Shown piece by piece: positions 11,274-21,023 of a DNA stretch of 64,000 nucleotides (position 1 is its first letter; every line of letters starts with the position of its first letter). Both the position numbers and the translations under genes were made by a program. The DNA comes from Actinomadura flavalba DSM 45200 (GTDB taxonomy: Bacteria > Actinomycetota > Actinomycetes > Streptosporangiales > Streptosporangiaceae). Below the pieces are notes generated by a model. It did not search any database, was not told where the DNA came from, and worked only from the letters and a program-made list of their open reading frames with translations. The stretch is taken from positions 868,001 through 932,000 of the forward strand of contig NZ_KB894093.1 in the NCBI RefSeq assembly GCF_000374305.1, given 5' to 3'.

Positions 11274-12610
11274 GCCGTCACCTCGCGCATCGGGTTGAGC
11301 CGCCGCGCCCCGATGCGCGCGCGCAGCTCCGGGTCGGTGACGCCGAGGCCCTCGCGCGGCGCCAGGCACAGCACCCCGACCTTGCCGACGTGCCCGTTCT
11401 CCTGGACGAGGCGCGCCGCCTCACCGACCTCCGCGAGCGGGTAGACCTTCGAGAGCACCGGCGCGATCCTCCCCATCCGGAAGAGCCGGTTGCACTCGGC
11501 CGACTCCTGGTGGTTGGCGGAGTGGCTGCCGATGATGCGCTTGACGTTCATCCACAGGTAGCGGTTGTCGTACAGGTGCTCGTAGCCGGTGCTGGACCCG
11601 CACGTCACGACGGTGCCGCCGCGCCGCACCACGAACACCGACGTCCCGAACGTGGCGCGGCCGATGTAGTCGAACGCGACGTGCGGGTCCTCGCCCAGCT
11701 CCCGGCGGATGATCCGGCCGAGCCGCTTGCCCGCGTCGATCGCCGCCGCGTGGCCGCCGTCCGGTCCCGCCATGCCGAGGTCGGCGCGGTTGACGACGAC
11801 CTCCGCGCCGAGCCGCCGGACGATCTCCTCCTTCTCCGGCGACCCGACCACCGCGACCGGGACGCCGCCCGCCGCGCGCACGAGCTGCACCGCGTAGCCG
11901 CCGAGCCCGCCCGCCGCGCCCCACACCAGGACGATGTCGCCCTGCTTGATGTGCGCGCCGCGCGGGCTGATGAGCATCCGGTAGGACGTCGCGGCGCACA
12001 GCGGGTTGGCGGCGGCCTCCTCCCAGGTCAGGTGCGGCGCCTTGGGCATGAGCTGGCTCGCCCGCGCCACCGTGAAGTGGGCGAGGCCGCCGAAGTTCGT
12101 CTCGAAGCCCCAGATGCGTTGCTCGGCGCCGAGCATCCCGTCGCCGTGGGTGTCGGGCTCCTGGTCGTCGGCGTAGGTGCAGGCCACGGAGACGTGGTCG
12201 CCGACGTTCCAGTGCCGCACGCCCGCGCCGACGCGGACGACCACTCCGGCGGCGTCCGAGCCGAGCACGTGGTACGGCTGGTCGTGCTGCGCCGCATAGC
12301 CCCCCGTACGGGCGAAACGCCGCAGGAAGTCGAACGTCGGCAGCGGCTCGAAGATGGCCGACCACACCGTGTTGTAGTTGATCGAACTCGCCATCACCGC
12401 GACGAGCACCTCGTCGGGCGCCAGCTCCGGCATCGGCACGGCGCCGACCCGCAGCGACTTGCGCACGTCCTTGTCCGCCATCCCGGCGAACATGTCCACG
12501 TCCTCCACCCGCAGATGCGCCGCCGTGAAATCACGGGGGACGTCGTACCGGGCCAGCTCGTCGGCGGGCGCGCCGTCCAGCACGGCCCCGGCCAGGTCGC
12601 TCACAGTCAT
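11270..12610 (-). CDS. ccr: Crotonyl-CoA carboxylase/reductase, copy 1
   Basis: 446 residues of the MDR superfamily. CCR/ECR enzymes reduce and carboxylate 2-enoyl-CoA with NADPH and CO2, giving ethylmalonyl-CoA or longer alkylmalonyl-CoA. The nucleotide-binding loop is GAAGGLGGYAVQ (231-242). The four residues known to hold CO2 in this family map to the Asn in SSINYNTVW (~78-80), Phe169-Glu170 (WGFETNFGG) and His363 (SHSANHQE); all are present. I chose ATG 12610 because AGGAG lies 7 bases upstream and because it aligns with the start of copy 2. A second ATG at 12625 would overlap the KASIII stop. Its stop overlaps the next KASIII start (ATGA). Confidence 0.94.
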   Translation of the reverse strand: MTVSDLAGAVLDGAPADELARYDVPRDFTAAHLRVEDVDMFAGMADKDVRKSLRVGAVPMPELAPDEVLVAVMASSINYNTVWSAIFEPLPTFDFLRRFARTGGYAAQHDQPYHVLGSDAAGVVVRVGAGVRHWNVGDHVSVACTYADDQEPDTHGDGMLGAEQRIWGFETNFGGLAHFTVARASQLMPKAPHLTWEEAAANPLCAATSYRMLISPRGAHIKQGDIVLVWGAAGGLGGYAVQLVRAAGGVPVAVVGSPEKEEIVRRLGAEVVVNRADLGMAGPDGGHAAAIDAGKRLGRIIRRELGEDPHVAFDYIGRATFGTSVFVVRRGGTVVTCGSSTGYEHLYDNRYLWMNVKRIIGSHSANHQESAECNRLFRMGRIAPVLSKVYPLAEVGEAARLVQENGHVGKVGVLCLAPREGLGVTDPELRARIGARRLNPMREVTA

Positions 12611-12621
12611 CGCCGTGCTCC

Positions 12622-13656
12622 TCATGTCGGGTCCTGCGCGCCGGACCGGGCCAAGGCGTCCCGGCGGCGCAACGTCCAGGGGTCGGCCCAGCGCAGCAGG
12701 CAGGCGCCGACGGAGATGCCGCCGCCGAACCCGACGAGCAGCACCGTGTCGCCGTCGTTCAGGTCGTGGACGGCGTGGTCGAGCGTCACGGCGACCGAGG
12801 CGCTGCCCATGTTCGCGAAGCGGTCGATGGTGCGGTGCGTCCGCGCCTTGCCGAGCCCGGCCGCCTCGACCAGCCGCGTCATCAGGTTGCCGTTGCCCTG
12901 GTGCGGGATGAAGTGGTCGATCTCGTCCAGCTCCAGCCCGGTCCGCCGCACGAACGCCTCGACGGCCGCCGGGACGTGGGCGAGCACGAAGTCGCTGACC
13001 GAGCGCCCGTCCATCCGGAAGTAGTGCCGCCCGGCGGCGACCGTCGCGTGTGACGCGGGCAGCCGCGACCCGCCCGCCGGGACGCCGATCAGATGGTGCG
13101 CGTCGCCGCGGCTGCGCAGGTCCACGTCCAGCACGCCGTACCCGTCGGGCACCTCGCCGAGGATCGCGGCGCCCGCGCCGTCCGCGAACAGCACCGCCGT
13201 GCGGTGGTCGGTGAAGTCGAGGATGCGCGAGTACACGTCGGCGGCGATGACGAGGGCGCGGCGGCCCGGGTGCAGCCGCAGCAGCGACCGGGCCAGCGCC
13301 AGCCCGTACACGAAGCCGCTGCACACCACGTTCAGGTCGAAGCAGGCGGCGTGGTCGGCGCCCAGCGCGTCCTGGACGAGGTTGGCGGTGGGCGGGCTCG
13401 GCGCGTCGCCCGTCGAGGTCGAGACGATGACGTAGTCGAGGTCGGCGGCGTCCAGGTCCGCGCCGAGCAGGGCCCGGTGGGCGGCCTTCACCGCCAGGTC
13501 CGAGGCCGCCTGCGACGGCGCCGCGTACCGCCGGGTGCGGATCTGCGTCTTGCGTTCGATCCATTCCGGTGTGACGCCGACGCGCGCCGCCACCTCGGCG
13601 TTCGACACTTCCTTCTTGGGTACATAGGAACCGGTCGAAAGAATTCCCACGGGCAT
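12622..13656 (-). CDS. Ketoacyl synthase III (FabH-like), copy 2
   Basis: 344 residues, starting at ATG 13656 behind an AAAGGGG ribosome-binding site. The catalytic triad is intact: Cys112 (VVCSGFVYG), His252 (FIPHQGNGN) and Asn282 (FANMGSASV). It differs from copy 1 by a longer C-terminal tail and by substitutions around the active site (VACSG against VVCSG, HQPNG against HQGNG), so acyl-CoA preference may differ. It sits between the two CCR genes, 19 bases after copy 2 of CCR and just before copy 1, which makes two CCR-KASIII units in tandem. Expected role: 3-ketoacyl formation for extender-unit synthesis. Confidence 0.9.
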   Translation of the reverse strand: MPVGILSTGSYVPKKEVSNAEVAARVGVTPEWIERKTQIRTRRYAAPSQAASDLAVKAAHRALLGADLDAADLDYVIVSTSTGDAPSPPTANLVQDALGADHAACFDLNVVCSGFVYGLALARSLLRLHPGRRALVIAADVYSRILDFTDHRTAVLFADGAGAAILGEVPDGYGVLDVDLRSRGDAHHLIGVPAGGSRLPASHATVAAGRHYFRMDGRSVSDFVLAHVPAAVEAFVRRTGLELDEIDHFIPHQGNGNLMTRLVEAAGLGKARTHRTIDRFANMGSASVAVTLDHAVHDLNDGDTVLLVGFGGGISVGACLLRWADPWTLRRRDALARSGAQDPT

Positions 13657-13675
13657 CCGTCGGCGCCCCTTTCGG

Positions 13676-15001
13676 TCAGTAGTTCCGAGTCCAGACACCG
13701 GCCAGTGGATCGAGTTTTCCGGCGCCGATCCTCGCCCTTTTCTCCGGGTCGGTGACACCGAGTCCCGGCGCGGGCGCCAGGCACAGCACGCCCACCTTTC
13801 CGACGTGCCCGTTGCGCTGGACGAGACGGGTCGCCGCACCGATCTCGGCCAGCGGGTACAGCGCCGAGACGACCGGCGCGAGATGGCCGAGGCGGAACAG
13901 CCGGTTGCTCTCGTCGAGTTCCGCGAGATTCGCGCCGTGGCTGCCGATGACGCGCTTGACGTTCATCCACAGGTAGCGGTTGTCGAAGCTGTGCTCGTAG
14001 CCGGTGCTGGACCCGCACGTCACGACGGCGCCGCCGCGCCGCACCACGAACACCGAGATGCCGAACGTCGCCTTGCCCGTGTAGTCGAAGGCGATGTGCG
14101 GGTCCTCACCGACCTCGCGGCGGATGATCCGGCCGAGCCGCTTGCCCGCGTCGATCGGCGGCCCCGACAGGTCCACCTGGCTGCGGTCGACGACCACCTC
14201 GCAGCCGACCCGCCGCGCGACCTCCGCCTTCTCCGGCGACCCGACGACCCCGACCGGGACGCCGCCGCCGTTGCGCACGAGCTGCGCGGCGAACACGCCG
14301 AGCCCGCCGGACGCGCCCCAGATCAGCACCACGTCGCCGGCCTTCATCCGGGCGCCGCGGTCGCTGACCAGCATCCGGTAGGACGTGCCCGCGCACTGCG
14401 TGGAGGTCGCGGCCTCCTCCCAGGTCAGGTGGGGCGCCTTGGGCAGGAGCTGGCTCGCCCGCAGCACCGTGTAGTGGGCGAGACCGCCGAAATTCGTCTC
14501 GTAGCCCCAGGCCCGCTGCCGCGCGCCGCGCATCGCGTCGGCGTGCGTGGCGGGCTCCTGCTCCTCGACCGCGACGGCGCTGGCGACGACGTGGTCGCCG
14601 ATCCGCCAGCCCCGGACGCCCGCCCCGACCCGGACGATCACCCCGGCGGCGTCCGAGCCGAGCACGTGGTACGGCTGGTCGTGCCGCGCCGCGTAGCCGC
14701 CGGTGCTCGCGAAGCGTCGCAGGAAGTCGAACGTCGGCAGCGGCTCGAAGATGGCCGACCACACCGTGTTGTAGTTGATCGAACTCGCCATCACCGCCAC
14801 CAACACCTCGTCCGGAGCCAGCTCCGGCATCGGCACCGCGCCCACCCGCAGCGACTTGCGCACGTCCTTGTCCGCCACCCCGGCGAACATGTCCACGTCC
14901 TCCACCCGCAGATGCGCCGCCGTGAACTCACGGGGAATATCCCGGCGTTCCAATTCCTCGGCGGACGCCCCGTCCACCACGGCTTCGGCCAACGAATCCA
15001 T
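13676..15001 (-). CDS. ccr: Crotonyl-CoA carboxylase/reductase, copy 2 (first gene of the PKS operon)
   Basis: 441 residues, first gene of the operon, starting at ATG 15001 behind GGGAG. It has the same fold as copy 1, with nucleotide loop GASGGLGVFAAQ (229-240). Of the CO2-pocket residues, the Asn (INYNTVW), Glu168 and His355 (SHGANLAE) are kept, but the usual Phe is Tyr167 (WGYETNFGG). The substrate-side segment also differs from copy 1 (STQCAGTSYR against NPLCAATSYR). Residues 24-115 are almost identical to copy 1, so the pair arose by duplication, with divergence concentrated in the middle. It is likely an alkylmalonyl-CoA-forming enzyme with a different side-chain preference. Confidence 0.93.
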   Translation of the reverse strand: MDSLAEAVVDGASAEELERRDIPREFTAAHLRVEDVDMFAGVADKDVRKSLRVGAVPMPELAPDEVLVAVMASSINYNTVWSAIFEPLPTFDFLRRFASTGGYAARHDQPYHVLGSDAAGVIVRVGAGVRGWRIGDHVVASAVAVEEQEPATHADAMRGARQRAWGYETNFGGLAHYTVLRASQLLPKAPHLTWEEAATSTQCAGTSYRMLVSDRGARMKAGDVVLIWGASGGLGVFAAQLVRNGGGVPVGVVGSPEKAEVARRVGCEVVVDRSQVDLSGPPIDAGKRLGRIIRREVGEDPHIAFDYTGKATFGISVFVVRRGGAVVTCGSSTGYEHSFDNRYLWMNVKRVIGSHGANLAELDESNRLFRLGHLAPVVSALYPLAEIGAATRLVQRNGHVGKVGVLCLAPAPGLGVTDPEKRARIGAGKLDPLAGVWTRNY

Positions 15002-15031
15002 GTGCTCTCCCAGTGCGTGGAAACAATTCTG

Positions 15032-15060
15032 AAGATAAGCACCGGAAGGAGGGCGGCCAA
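15032..15060 (-). promoter_or_regulatory. Likely promoter of the PKS/CCR operon
   Basis: Reading the minus strand, TTGGCC (15060-15055), a 17-bp spacer and TATCTT (15037-15032) lie about 30 bases before the first start codon. The match to the housekeeping consensus is only partial (4/6 and 4/6). A large inverted repeat abuts the -35 side. Confidence 0.4.
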
Positions 15061-15111
15061 CCCTTAACATCGATCCCGCGGCACCCCTAGGGGCCGCTCC
15101 CGACTAAGGGT
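15060..15111. promoter_or_regulatory. Nested inverted repeat upstream of the PKS operon promoter
   Basis: Outer arms ACCCTTA (15060-15066) and TAAGGGT (15105-15111) are perfect inverted repeats. At the centre, CCCCTAGGGG (15084-15093) is a perfect palindrome, extended by GCGG/CCGC after a two-base bulge. Its place immediately upstream of the -35 fits a binding site for a pathway activator; which family is unknown. Confidence 0.45.
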
Positions 15112-15177
15112 CGGTGATCAGTGGACCCCCTTTTCGTGAGGCGCACCACAGTGGTCGTCGGCCGGTCATCGGCCAGG

Positions 15178-15879
15178 TCAGTGGCCGGGCAGGTCCCGGA
15201 CGAACGCGCGGACGGACGCGAGCGCGTGCCGGTACACGCCGGGCCCGAACGAGACGCGGGCGACGCCCAGGGCCGCGAGCCGTCCCACGTCGGCGCCGGG
15301 CGCCGCGTACACGTTCACCGGCGCCAGGCGGACGAGGTCGGTGATCGCGGCCGGGTCGTCGAGCGCGATCGGGTAGAAGCAGTCCGCCCCGGCCTCCCGG
15401 TAGCGGACGGCGCGGGCGCGCGCCTGGTCGAGCGCGTCGGGGACGCCGTGCACGAACGCGTCCGTCCGCGCGTTGATCACCAGGTCGGGGGCGGCCTCGC
15501 GCAGCGTCGCGAGATAGGCGGCCTGGGCGTCGATGTCCTGGTACGTCCCGTCGCGGGTGTCCTCCAGGTTGCAGCCCGCCGCGCCGATCTCGCGCAGCCG
15601 CGCGGCCAGCTCGTCCGGCGGCAGGCCGTAGCCGCCCTCGGCGTCGACCGTCACCGGGACGTCCACCGCGCGGATCACCCGGCGCGCCGCGGCGAACATC
15701 TCGGCGGCGGGCGCGCCCTCCTCGTCGGCGTACCCGAGGGAGTCGGCGACGGCGGCGCTGGCCGTGGCGAGCGCCGGGAACCCGGCGTCCGCGACGGCGC
15801 GGGCGCTGCCCGCGTCCCACACGTTCGGCAGGACGAGCGGGTCGCCGGGGCGGTGCAGGGCGCGCAGCGTGGCGTACAT
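15178..15879 (-). CDS. Isocitrate lyase/phosphoenolpyruvate mutase family protein
   Basis: 233 residues, start ATG 15879 with GAGGAGG 3 bases upstream. The TIM-barrel pattern of the ICL/PEP-mutase superfamily is clear: PNVWDAGSAR near the start, the Mg-binding VDAEGGYG block and CNLEDT. The KKCGH nucleophile loop of true isocitrate and methylisocitrate lyases is absent, so it is not a glyoxylate-shunt enzyme. It belongs to the broad group that cleaves or rearranges C-C or C-P bonds in 2-oxo acids; the substrate is unknown. It is divergent from the esterase at 15959 and oriented like the PKS operon, but has its own promoter region and need not belong to the cluster. Confidence 0.8.
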   Translation of the reverse strand: MYATLRALHRPGDPLVLPNVWDAGSARAVADAGFPALATASAAVADSLGYADEEGAPAAEMFAAARRVIRAVDVPVTVDAEGGYGLPPDELAARLREIGAAGCNLEDTRDGTYQDIDAQAAYLATLREAAPDLVINARTDAFVHGVPDALDQARARAVRYREAGADCFYPIALDDPAAITDLVRLAPVNVYAAPGADVGRLAALGVARVSFGPGVYRHALASVRAFVRDLPGH

Positions 15880-15958
15880 GGTCCTCCTCGGAGCCGGGCG
15901 GGCGTCGATGATCTCGCGTCGGTTAGCGTCGGAGGCGTTCGCTGACGAAGGAGTCCGC

Positions 15959-16984
15959 ATGCTGCCCTGGTCCACCGACCTCGCAGGCCGCCTCGACGAG
16001 CACGTCGTCACCGGCGACGCGCTGCGAGGCAACCCCCTCGGCGACCCCGCCGAACGCCCGCTGCTCGTCTACACCCCGCCCGGCTACGACGACTCCGACC
16101 GCCGGTATCCGACGATCTACGTCATCCAGGGTTTCACCGGGCACGTCGGGATGTGGCGCAACCGGATGCCGTACCGGCAGCCGTTCCCCGAGACCGCCGA
16201 CGCCGTCTTCGCGGCGGGCGACGTCCCGCCCGCCATCCTCGTCTTCGTCGACGCGTGGACGACGTACGGCGGCAGCCAGTACCTCGACTCGCCCGGCACC
16301 GGGAACTACCACACGTACCTGTGCGACGAGATCGTCCCGTGGGTCGACGCCCGCTACCGCACGCTCGACGCCCCCGCGCACCGGGCCATCACCGGCAAGT
16401 CGTCCGGCGGCTACGGCGCGATGATCACCCCGATGCTGCGGCCGGACCTGTTCGGCGCGCTCGCCACCCACGCGGGCGACGCGCTGTTCGAGTACGCCTA
16501 CCTGGCCGACTTCCCGCAGGTCGTCCGGGCCCTGCGCGGCTACGACGGCGACATCATGCGCTGGTGGGCCGACTTCCGCTCCCGCCCGTCGTTCACCCAC
16601 CCCGACGACGGCAAGATCCTGGAGATGCTCGGCTACACCGCCTGCTACTCGGCCGCCGACGACGGCACCCCCGTGCTGCCGTTCGACCCGGTCACCGGCG
16701 TCGTCCGCCCGGACGTGTGGCAGCGCTGGCTCGACGTCGACCCCGTCCGCATGGTGCCCCGGTACGCCGACGCGCTGCGCGGCATGACGGCGATCTGGAT
16801 CGACGCCGGCACCCGCGACGAGTGGTCGCTGGACGTCGGCGCCCAGGCGTTCCACGCGGCCCTGCGCGACGCGGGCGTCCCCGACGCGGCGATCCACTTC
16901 GAGCTGTTCGACGCCGCCCACGGCGGCATCGACTACCGCTACCCGCTCGCGGTGGCGTGGCTGGCCGCGCGGATCAGCCCCTGA
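15959..16984 (+). CDS. Putative esterase (esterase D/PF00756-like alpha/beta hydrolase)
   Basis: 341 residues, start ATG 15959 with GAAGGAG upstream. The nucleophile elbow is GKSSGGYGA; the C-terminal DAAHGG gives a candidate His, and acidic residues in the DAGTRDEW region may complete the triad. There is no signal peptide, so it is probably cytoplasmic. The family includes feruloyl, S-formylglutathione and enterochelin-type esterases; the substrate cannot be told. It is divergent from the PEP-mutase-family gene, with an 80-bp shared promoter region. Confidence 0.78.
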   Translation: MLPWSTDLAGRLDEHVVTGDALRGNPLGDPAERPLLVYTPPGYDDSDRRYPTIYVIQGFTGHVGMWRNRMPYRQPFPETADAVFAAGDVPPAILVFVDAWTTYGGSQYLDSPGTGNYHTYLCDEIVPWVDARYRTLDAPAHRAITGKSSGGYGAMITPMLRPDLFGALATHAGDALFEYAYLADFPQVVRALRGYDGDIMRWWADFRSRPSFTHPDDGKILEMLGYTACYSAADDGTPVLPFDPVTGVVRPDVWQRWLDVDPVRMVPRYADALRGMTAIWIDAGTRDEWSLDVGAQAFHAALRDAGVPDAAIHFELFDAAHGGIDYRYPLAVAWLAARISP

Positions 16985-17170
16985 CCGGCGGCGTTCGGTT
17001 TCGTTCGACACGCGCGGCGCGGGCGGTGAAATTCCACTCTGCGCGCACGCGTTGACACGGGCCGTCCGCACCGCGTGAACTGGTCCCGGGTTCCGCGGGT
17101 GCGGCCTCCCCCGCTCGGCCGCACCCGCACCGCCCGGCGAAACGTCGGCCCCACCGCGCACAATGGAAGC

Positions 17171-17386
17171 ATGTGCCGAAGCATCAAGACCCTGCGCCCG
17201 CCGTACACCGACGACGTCACCGAGGACGACGTCCACGCCGCCGCCCTCCAGTACGTCCGCAAGATCTCCGGCTTCCGCGCCCCGGCGGCCCACAACACCG
17301 AAGCCTTCAACCAGGCCGTGGACCAGATCGCCCACGCCACCGCAGACCTCCTGGCCACCCTCCAGGTCCGAGGCCGCCCGTCCTGA
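17171..17386 (+). CDS. DUF2277 family protein
   Basis: 71 residues beginning MCRSIKTLRPPYTDDVTEDD, the hallmark N-terminus of DUF2277, a small actinobacterial and proteobacterial family of unknown function. Length is normal. The conserved Cys2 and the ALQYVRKISGFRAPA segment are present. It ends 6 bases before the stop of a convergent gene. No function is assigned. Confidence 0.8.
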   Translation: MCRSIKTLRPPYTDDVTEDDVHAAALQYVRKISGFRAPAAHNTEAFNQAVDQIAHATADLLATLQVRGRPS

Positions 17387-17392
17387 CCGACG

Positions 17393-18094
17393 TCAGCCGT
17401 CCAGCGCGTGGGGCCACGCCTCCGGCGCCGGTCCGAACGCCCGCCGCCCGGCCCGCACGGTCAGCGCGGCGAGCGCCGCGTTGGCTCCGCCCCCGATCAC
17501 GGCACCGATCCCGAACGGCGCCACACGACCGAGCACGACGATCCCCTGCTTGGTCCCGTACTTCACCACGAAGTTCCTTCCGAGGACCTTGTTGATCTGA
17601 CGCAGCGTCTCGACGGGCACCTTGGCGACGATCTGGCGTCCCCAGTGCTGACCCGTGCGCTCGGCGATCTTGGAGATGGTGCCGGAGCCCGAGCCGCCCA
17701 GCATGATGCCCATCACGATGGTGCGGCGCCGCTCGATCTCGCCCAGCGGAATCCCGTGCACCTCCGCGACCGAGAGCGCGAATAGAACGCTCAGTTCGAG
17801 CGAGGAGAACGCCTCGCCCGCCGACAGCGCGAGCGCGACTCCCGTCCCGACACCGGGCGCGGCGGCGGTCCCCCCGACCGCGGCGCCCGTTCCGGTCAGG
17901 GCGCTGACGTACATCCGCTCCAGGTTCCGGACGACCTGCGCCGGTGTGGCCTCCGGGTTCCGCTGCCGCGCGCGGGTGACGTTCGCCTGCACCAGGGGGC
18001 TCTGGACGCTGATCGCCTTGTCCAGGAGGTCGAGCACGCGCTGCCCGCGTCCGGACGTCTCCGGGGCCGATCCATCGAGGGCGCCTGTCTCCAT
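17393..18094 (-). CDS. EcsC-like hypothetical protein
   Basis: 233 residues from ATG 18094, with AGGAG about 10 bases upstream. A longer reading from 18190 lacks a good ribosome-binding site. Visible features are a Gly/Ala-rich hydrophobic stretch (GAAVGGTAAAPGVGTGVALALS), a second amphipathic block (ELSVLFALSVAEVHGIPL) and a Gly-rich C-terminal hydrophobic segment. This resembles actinobacterial proteins annotated as EcsC-family, whose role is unknown; membrane association is likely. The assignment rests on overall look only. Confidence 0.6.
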   Translation of the reverse strand: METGALDGSAPETSGRGQRVLDLLDKAISVQSPLVQANVTRARQRNPEATPAQVVRNLERMYVSALTGTGAAVGGTAAAPGVGTGVALALSAGEAFSSLELSVLFALSVAEVHGIPLGEIERRRTIVMGIMLGGSGSGTISKIAERTGQHWGRQIVAKVPVETLRQINKVLGRNFVVKYGTKQGIVVLGRVAPFGIGAVIGGGANAALAALTVRAGRRAFGPAPEAWPHALDG

Positions 18095-18233
18095 GCGTTG
18101 GGCTCCTAGCGTCGTCACATCCCGGCCGAGTTCCCCATTCGACCAGCCGGTCGGACGCTGCCGCCGGGAAACAGCGCATAAAGGCGACACCCCGGTCGCT
18201 GCGGGCGGCCGGGGCGTCGGTGGAGAAGTCGGG

Positions 18234-19259
<1,026 letters not shown>

Positions 19260-19353
19260 TCACTTCGGTGACGTGACCTGCGCCGACGAGTCTGCCCAGC
19301 GCGCGGCCGGACGTCCAGTCAGTACCGTTCGACCTCGACCTTAAGCGGAGAAA

Positions 19354-20505
19354 TCAGCGGAAGGCGTCCAGGCCCGTGATCGCCTTGCCGAGCGTCAGCA
19401 CGTGGATCTCCGCCGTGCCCTCGTAGGTGGCGACGCTCTCCAGGTTGTTCATGTGCCGGATGACCGGATACTCCAGGGTGATCCCGTTCGCGCCGAGCAC
19501 CGTCCGCGCCTGCCGCGCCACGTCCAGCGCCGCGCGGACGTTGGCGAGCTTGCCGAACGAGACCTGCTGCGGCGTGACCGCGCCCTCGTCCTTGAGCCAG
19601 CCGATGTGCAGGGCCGTCAACCCGGCCTGGCCCAGCGCGACCTCCATCAGCGCCAGCTTCTCCTGGGTGAGCTGGAACCCGCCGATCGGACGGCCGAACT
19701 GCTCGCGCGTCGTCGCGTACTCGACGGCCGCCTCATAGCAGGCGCGGCCCGCCCCGACCGCGCCCCACAGGATGCCGTAGCGCGCCTCCGACAGGCAGCT
19801 CAGCGGGCCCTTGAGCCCCGTCACGCCCGGCAGGACGGCGTCGGCGGGCAGCCGGACGCCGCTCAGCACCAGCTCCGACGTCACCGACGCGCGCAGCGAC
19901 AGCTTGCGGTGAATGTCGCTCGTCGTGAACCCCGGGGTGCCCGCCGGGACGAGGAAGCCGCGGATGCCCTCGTCCGTCTGCGCCCACACGACGGCGACGT
20001 CCGCGATCGACCCGTTCGTGATCCACATCTTGGCGCCGTCCAGCACCCAGTCGGTGCCGTCGCGGCGGGCGCGGGTGCGCATGTCGCCGGGGTCCGAGCC
20101 GCGGTCGGGCTCGGTGAGGCCGAAGCAGCCCAGCGCCTCGCCCGCCGCCATGCGCGGCAGCCACGCCGTCTTCTGCTCCTCCGAACCCCACTTGTGGATC
20201 GCGGACATCGCCAGCGACCCCTGCACCGACACGAAGCTGCGCAGCCCCGAGTCGGCCGCCTCCAGCTCGCGGCACGCCACCCCGTAGGCGACGGCGCTCA
20301 TCCCCGCGCAGCCGTAGCCGTCCAGGTGCATCCCGAGCAGGCCGAGCTTCCCCAGCTCCGGGCCCAGTTCCCGCGCCGGGAACGTGCCGTCCTCGAACCA
20401 CTCCGCGACGTGGGGCAGCACGGCGTCGGCCGTGAACGCCCGCACGGTGTCGCGGATCATCCGCTCCTCGTCGGTGAGGCGGTCGTCGACGCGCAGCACG
20501 TCCAT
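19354..20505 (-). CDS. Acyl-CoA dehydrogenase, glutaryl-CoA dehydrogenase-like
   Basis: 383 residues, flavoprotein of the acyl-CoA dehydrogenase family. The FAD/acyl-binding signature CFGLTEPDRGSDPG is present, and the catalytic Glu sits in the C-terminal ATYEGTAEIHVLTLG block. The latter, together with KLSLRASVTSEL, matches the glutaryl-CoA dehydrogenase branch, which also decarboxylates and works in lysine/tryptophan breakdown. Start ATG 20505 has GAGAGGAA upstream. It appears monocistronic; 103 bases separate it from asd. Confidence 0.85.
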   Translation of the reverse strand: MDVLRVDDRLTDEERMIRDTVRAFTADAVLPHVAEWFEDGTFPARELGPELGKLGLLGMHLDGYGCAGMSAVAYGVACRELEAADSGLRSFVSVQGSLAMSAIHKWGSEEQKTAWLPRMAAGEALGCFGLTEPDRGSDPGDMRTRARRDGTDWVLDGAKMWITNGSIADVAVVWAQTDEGIRGFLVPAGTPGFTTSDIHRKLSLRASVTSELVLSGVRLPADAVLPGVTGLKGPLSCLSEARYGILWGAVGAGRACYEAAVEYATTREQFGRPIGGFQLTQEKLALMEVALGQAGLTALHIGWLKDEGAVTPQQVSFGKLANVRAALDVARQARTVLGANGITLEYPVIRHMNNLESVATYEGTAEIHVLTLGKAITGLDAFR

Positions 20506-20637
20506 GGGCGGTTCCTCTCGGGCGGCGGACGGGGTTCGCCGTCAGGGTAGCCGCGCGCGTTCCCGGGGGTCGGTTCAGGGGCGTTTCGGGGTGAATCCCC
20601 GATGTGGCGGACCGGTCCCGCCGCACATGATGAGGGC

Positions 20638-20970
20638 ATGAACTTCGACAAGAACGACACCGCCGCCCCGGACCTCACGCCCGCCGAGACGCCGCAGTAC
20701 ACGTTCCGCCGCGCGAAGGACGGCCGCCTGCTCGCCGGTGTCGGCCGCGCCGTCGCCGACCAGTTCAACGTGGACGTCAACCTCGTCCGGCTCGGCATCG
20801 TCGTCCTGGCGCTCTTCACCGGCTTCGGCTTCCTCGCCTACGGCGCCGCCTGGCTCCTCATCCCGCTCCAGGGCGCGCAGACGTCGATCGCCGAGGACCT
20901 CATCGCGCGCGCTAAGGCGGACCCGAAGGTGCAGGACGCCGTCCAGAAGGCCAAGGAAGCTGTGTCGTGA
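20638..20970 (+). CDS. PspC domain membrane protein
   Basis: 110 residues. The PspC domain (residues ~20-85) reads FRRAKDGRLLAGVGRAVADQFNVDVNLVRLG, followed by a single hydrophobic segment IVVLALFTGFGFLAYGAAWLLIPL. Proteins with this domain sit in the membrane and take part in envelope-stress or sensor signalling. It stands alone, without a PspA or sensor-kinase neighbour. ATGs 9-12 bases upstream are alternative starts. Confidence 0.85.
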   Translation: MNFDKNDTAAPDLTPAETPQYTFRRAKDGRLLAGVGRAVADQFNVDVNLVRLGIVVLALFTGFGFLAYGAAWLLIPLQGAQTSIAEDLIARAKADPKVQDAVQKAKEAVS

Positions 20971-21023
20971 AGCCCCGGCCTACGGCCGCTCGCCTTGGCG
21001 GCTCGCGTCCTAACCGGGACTTT

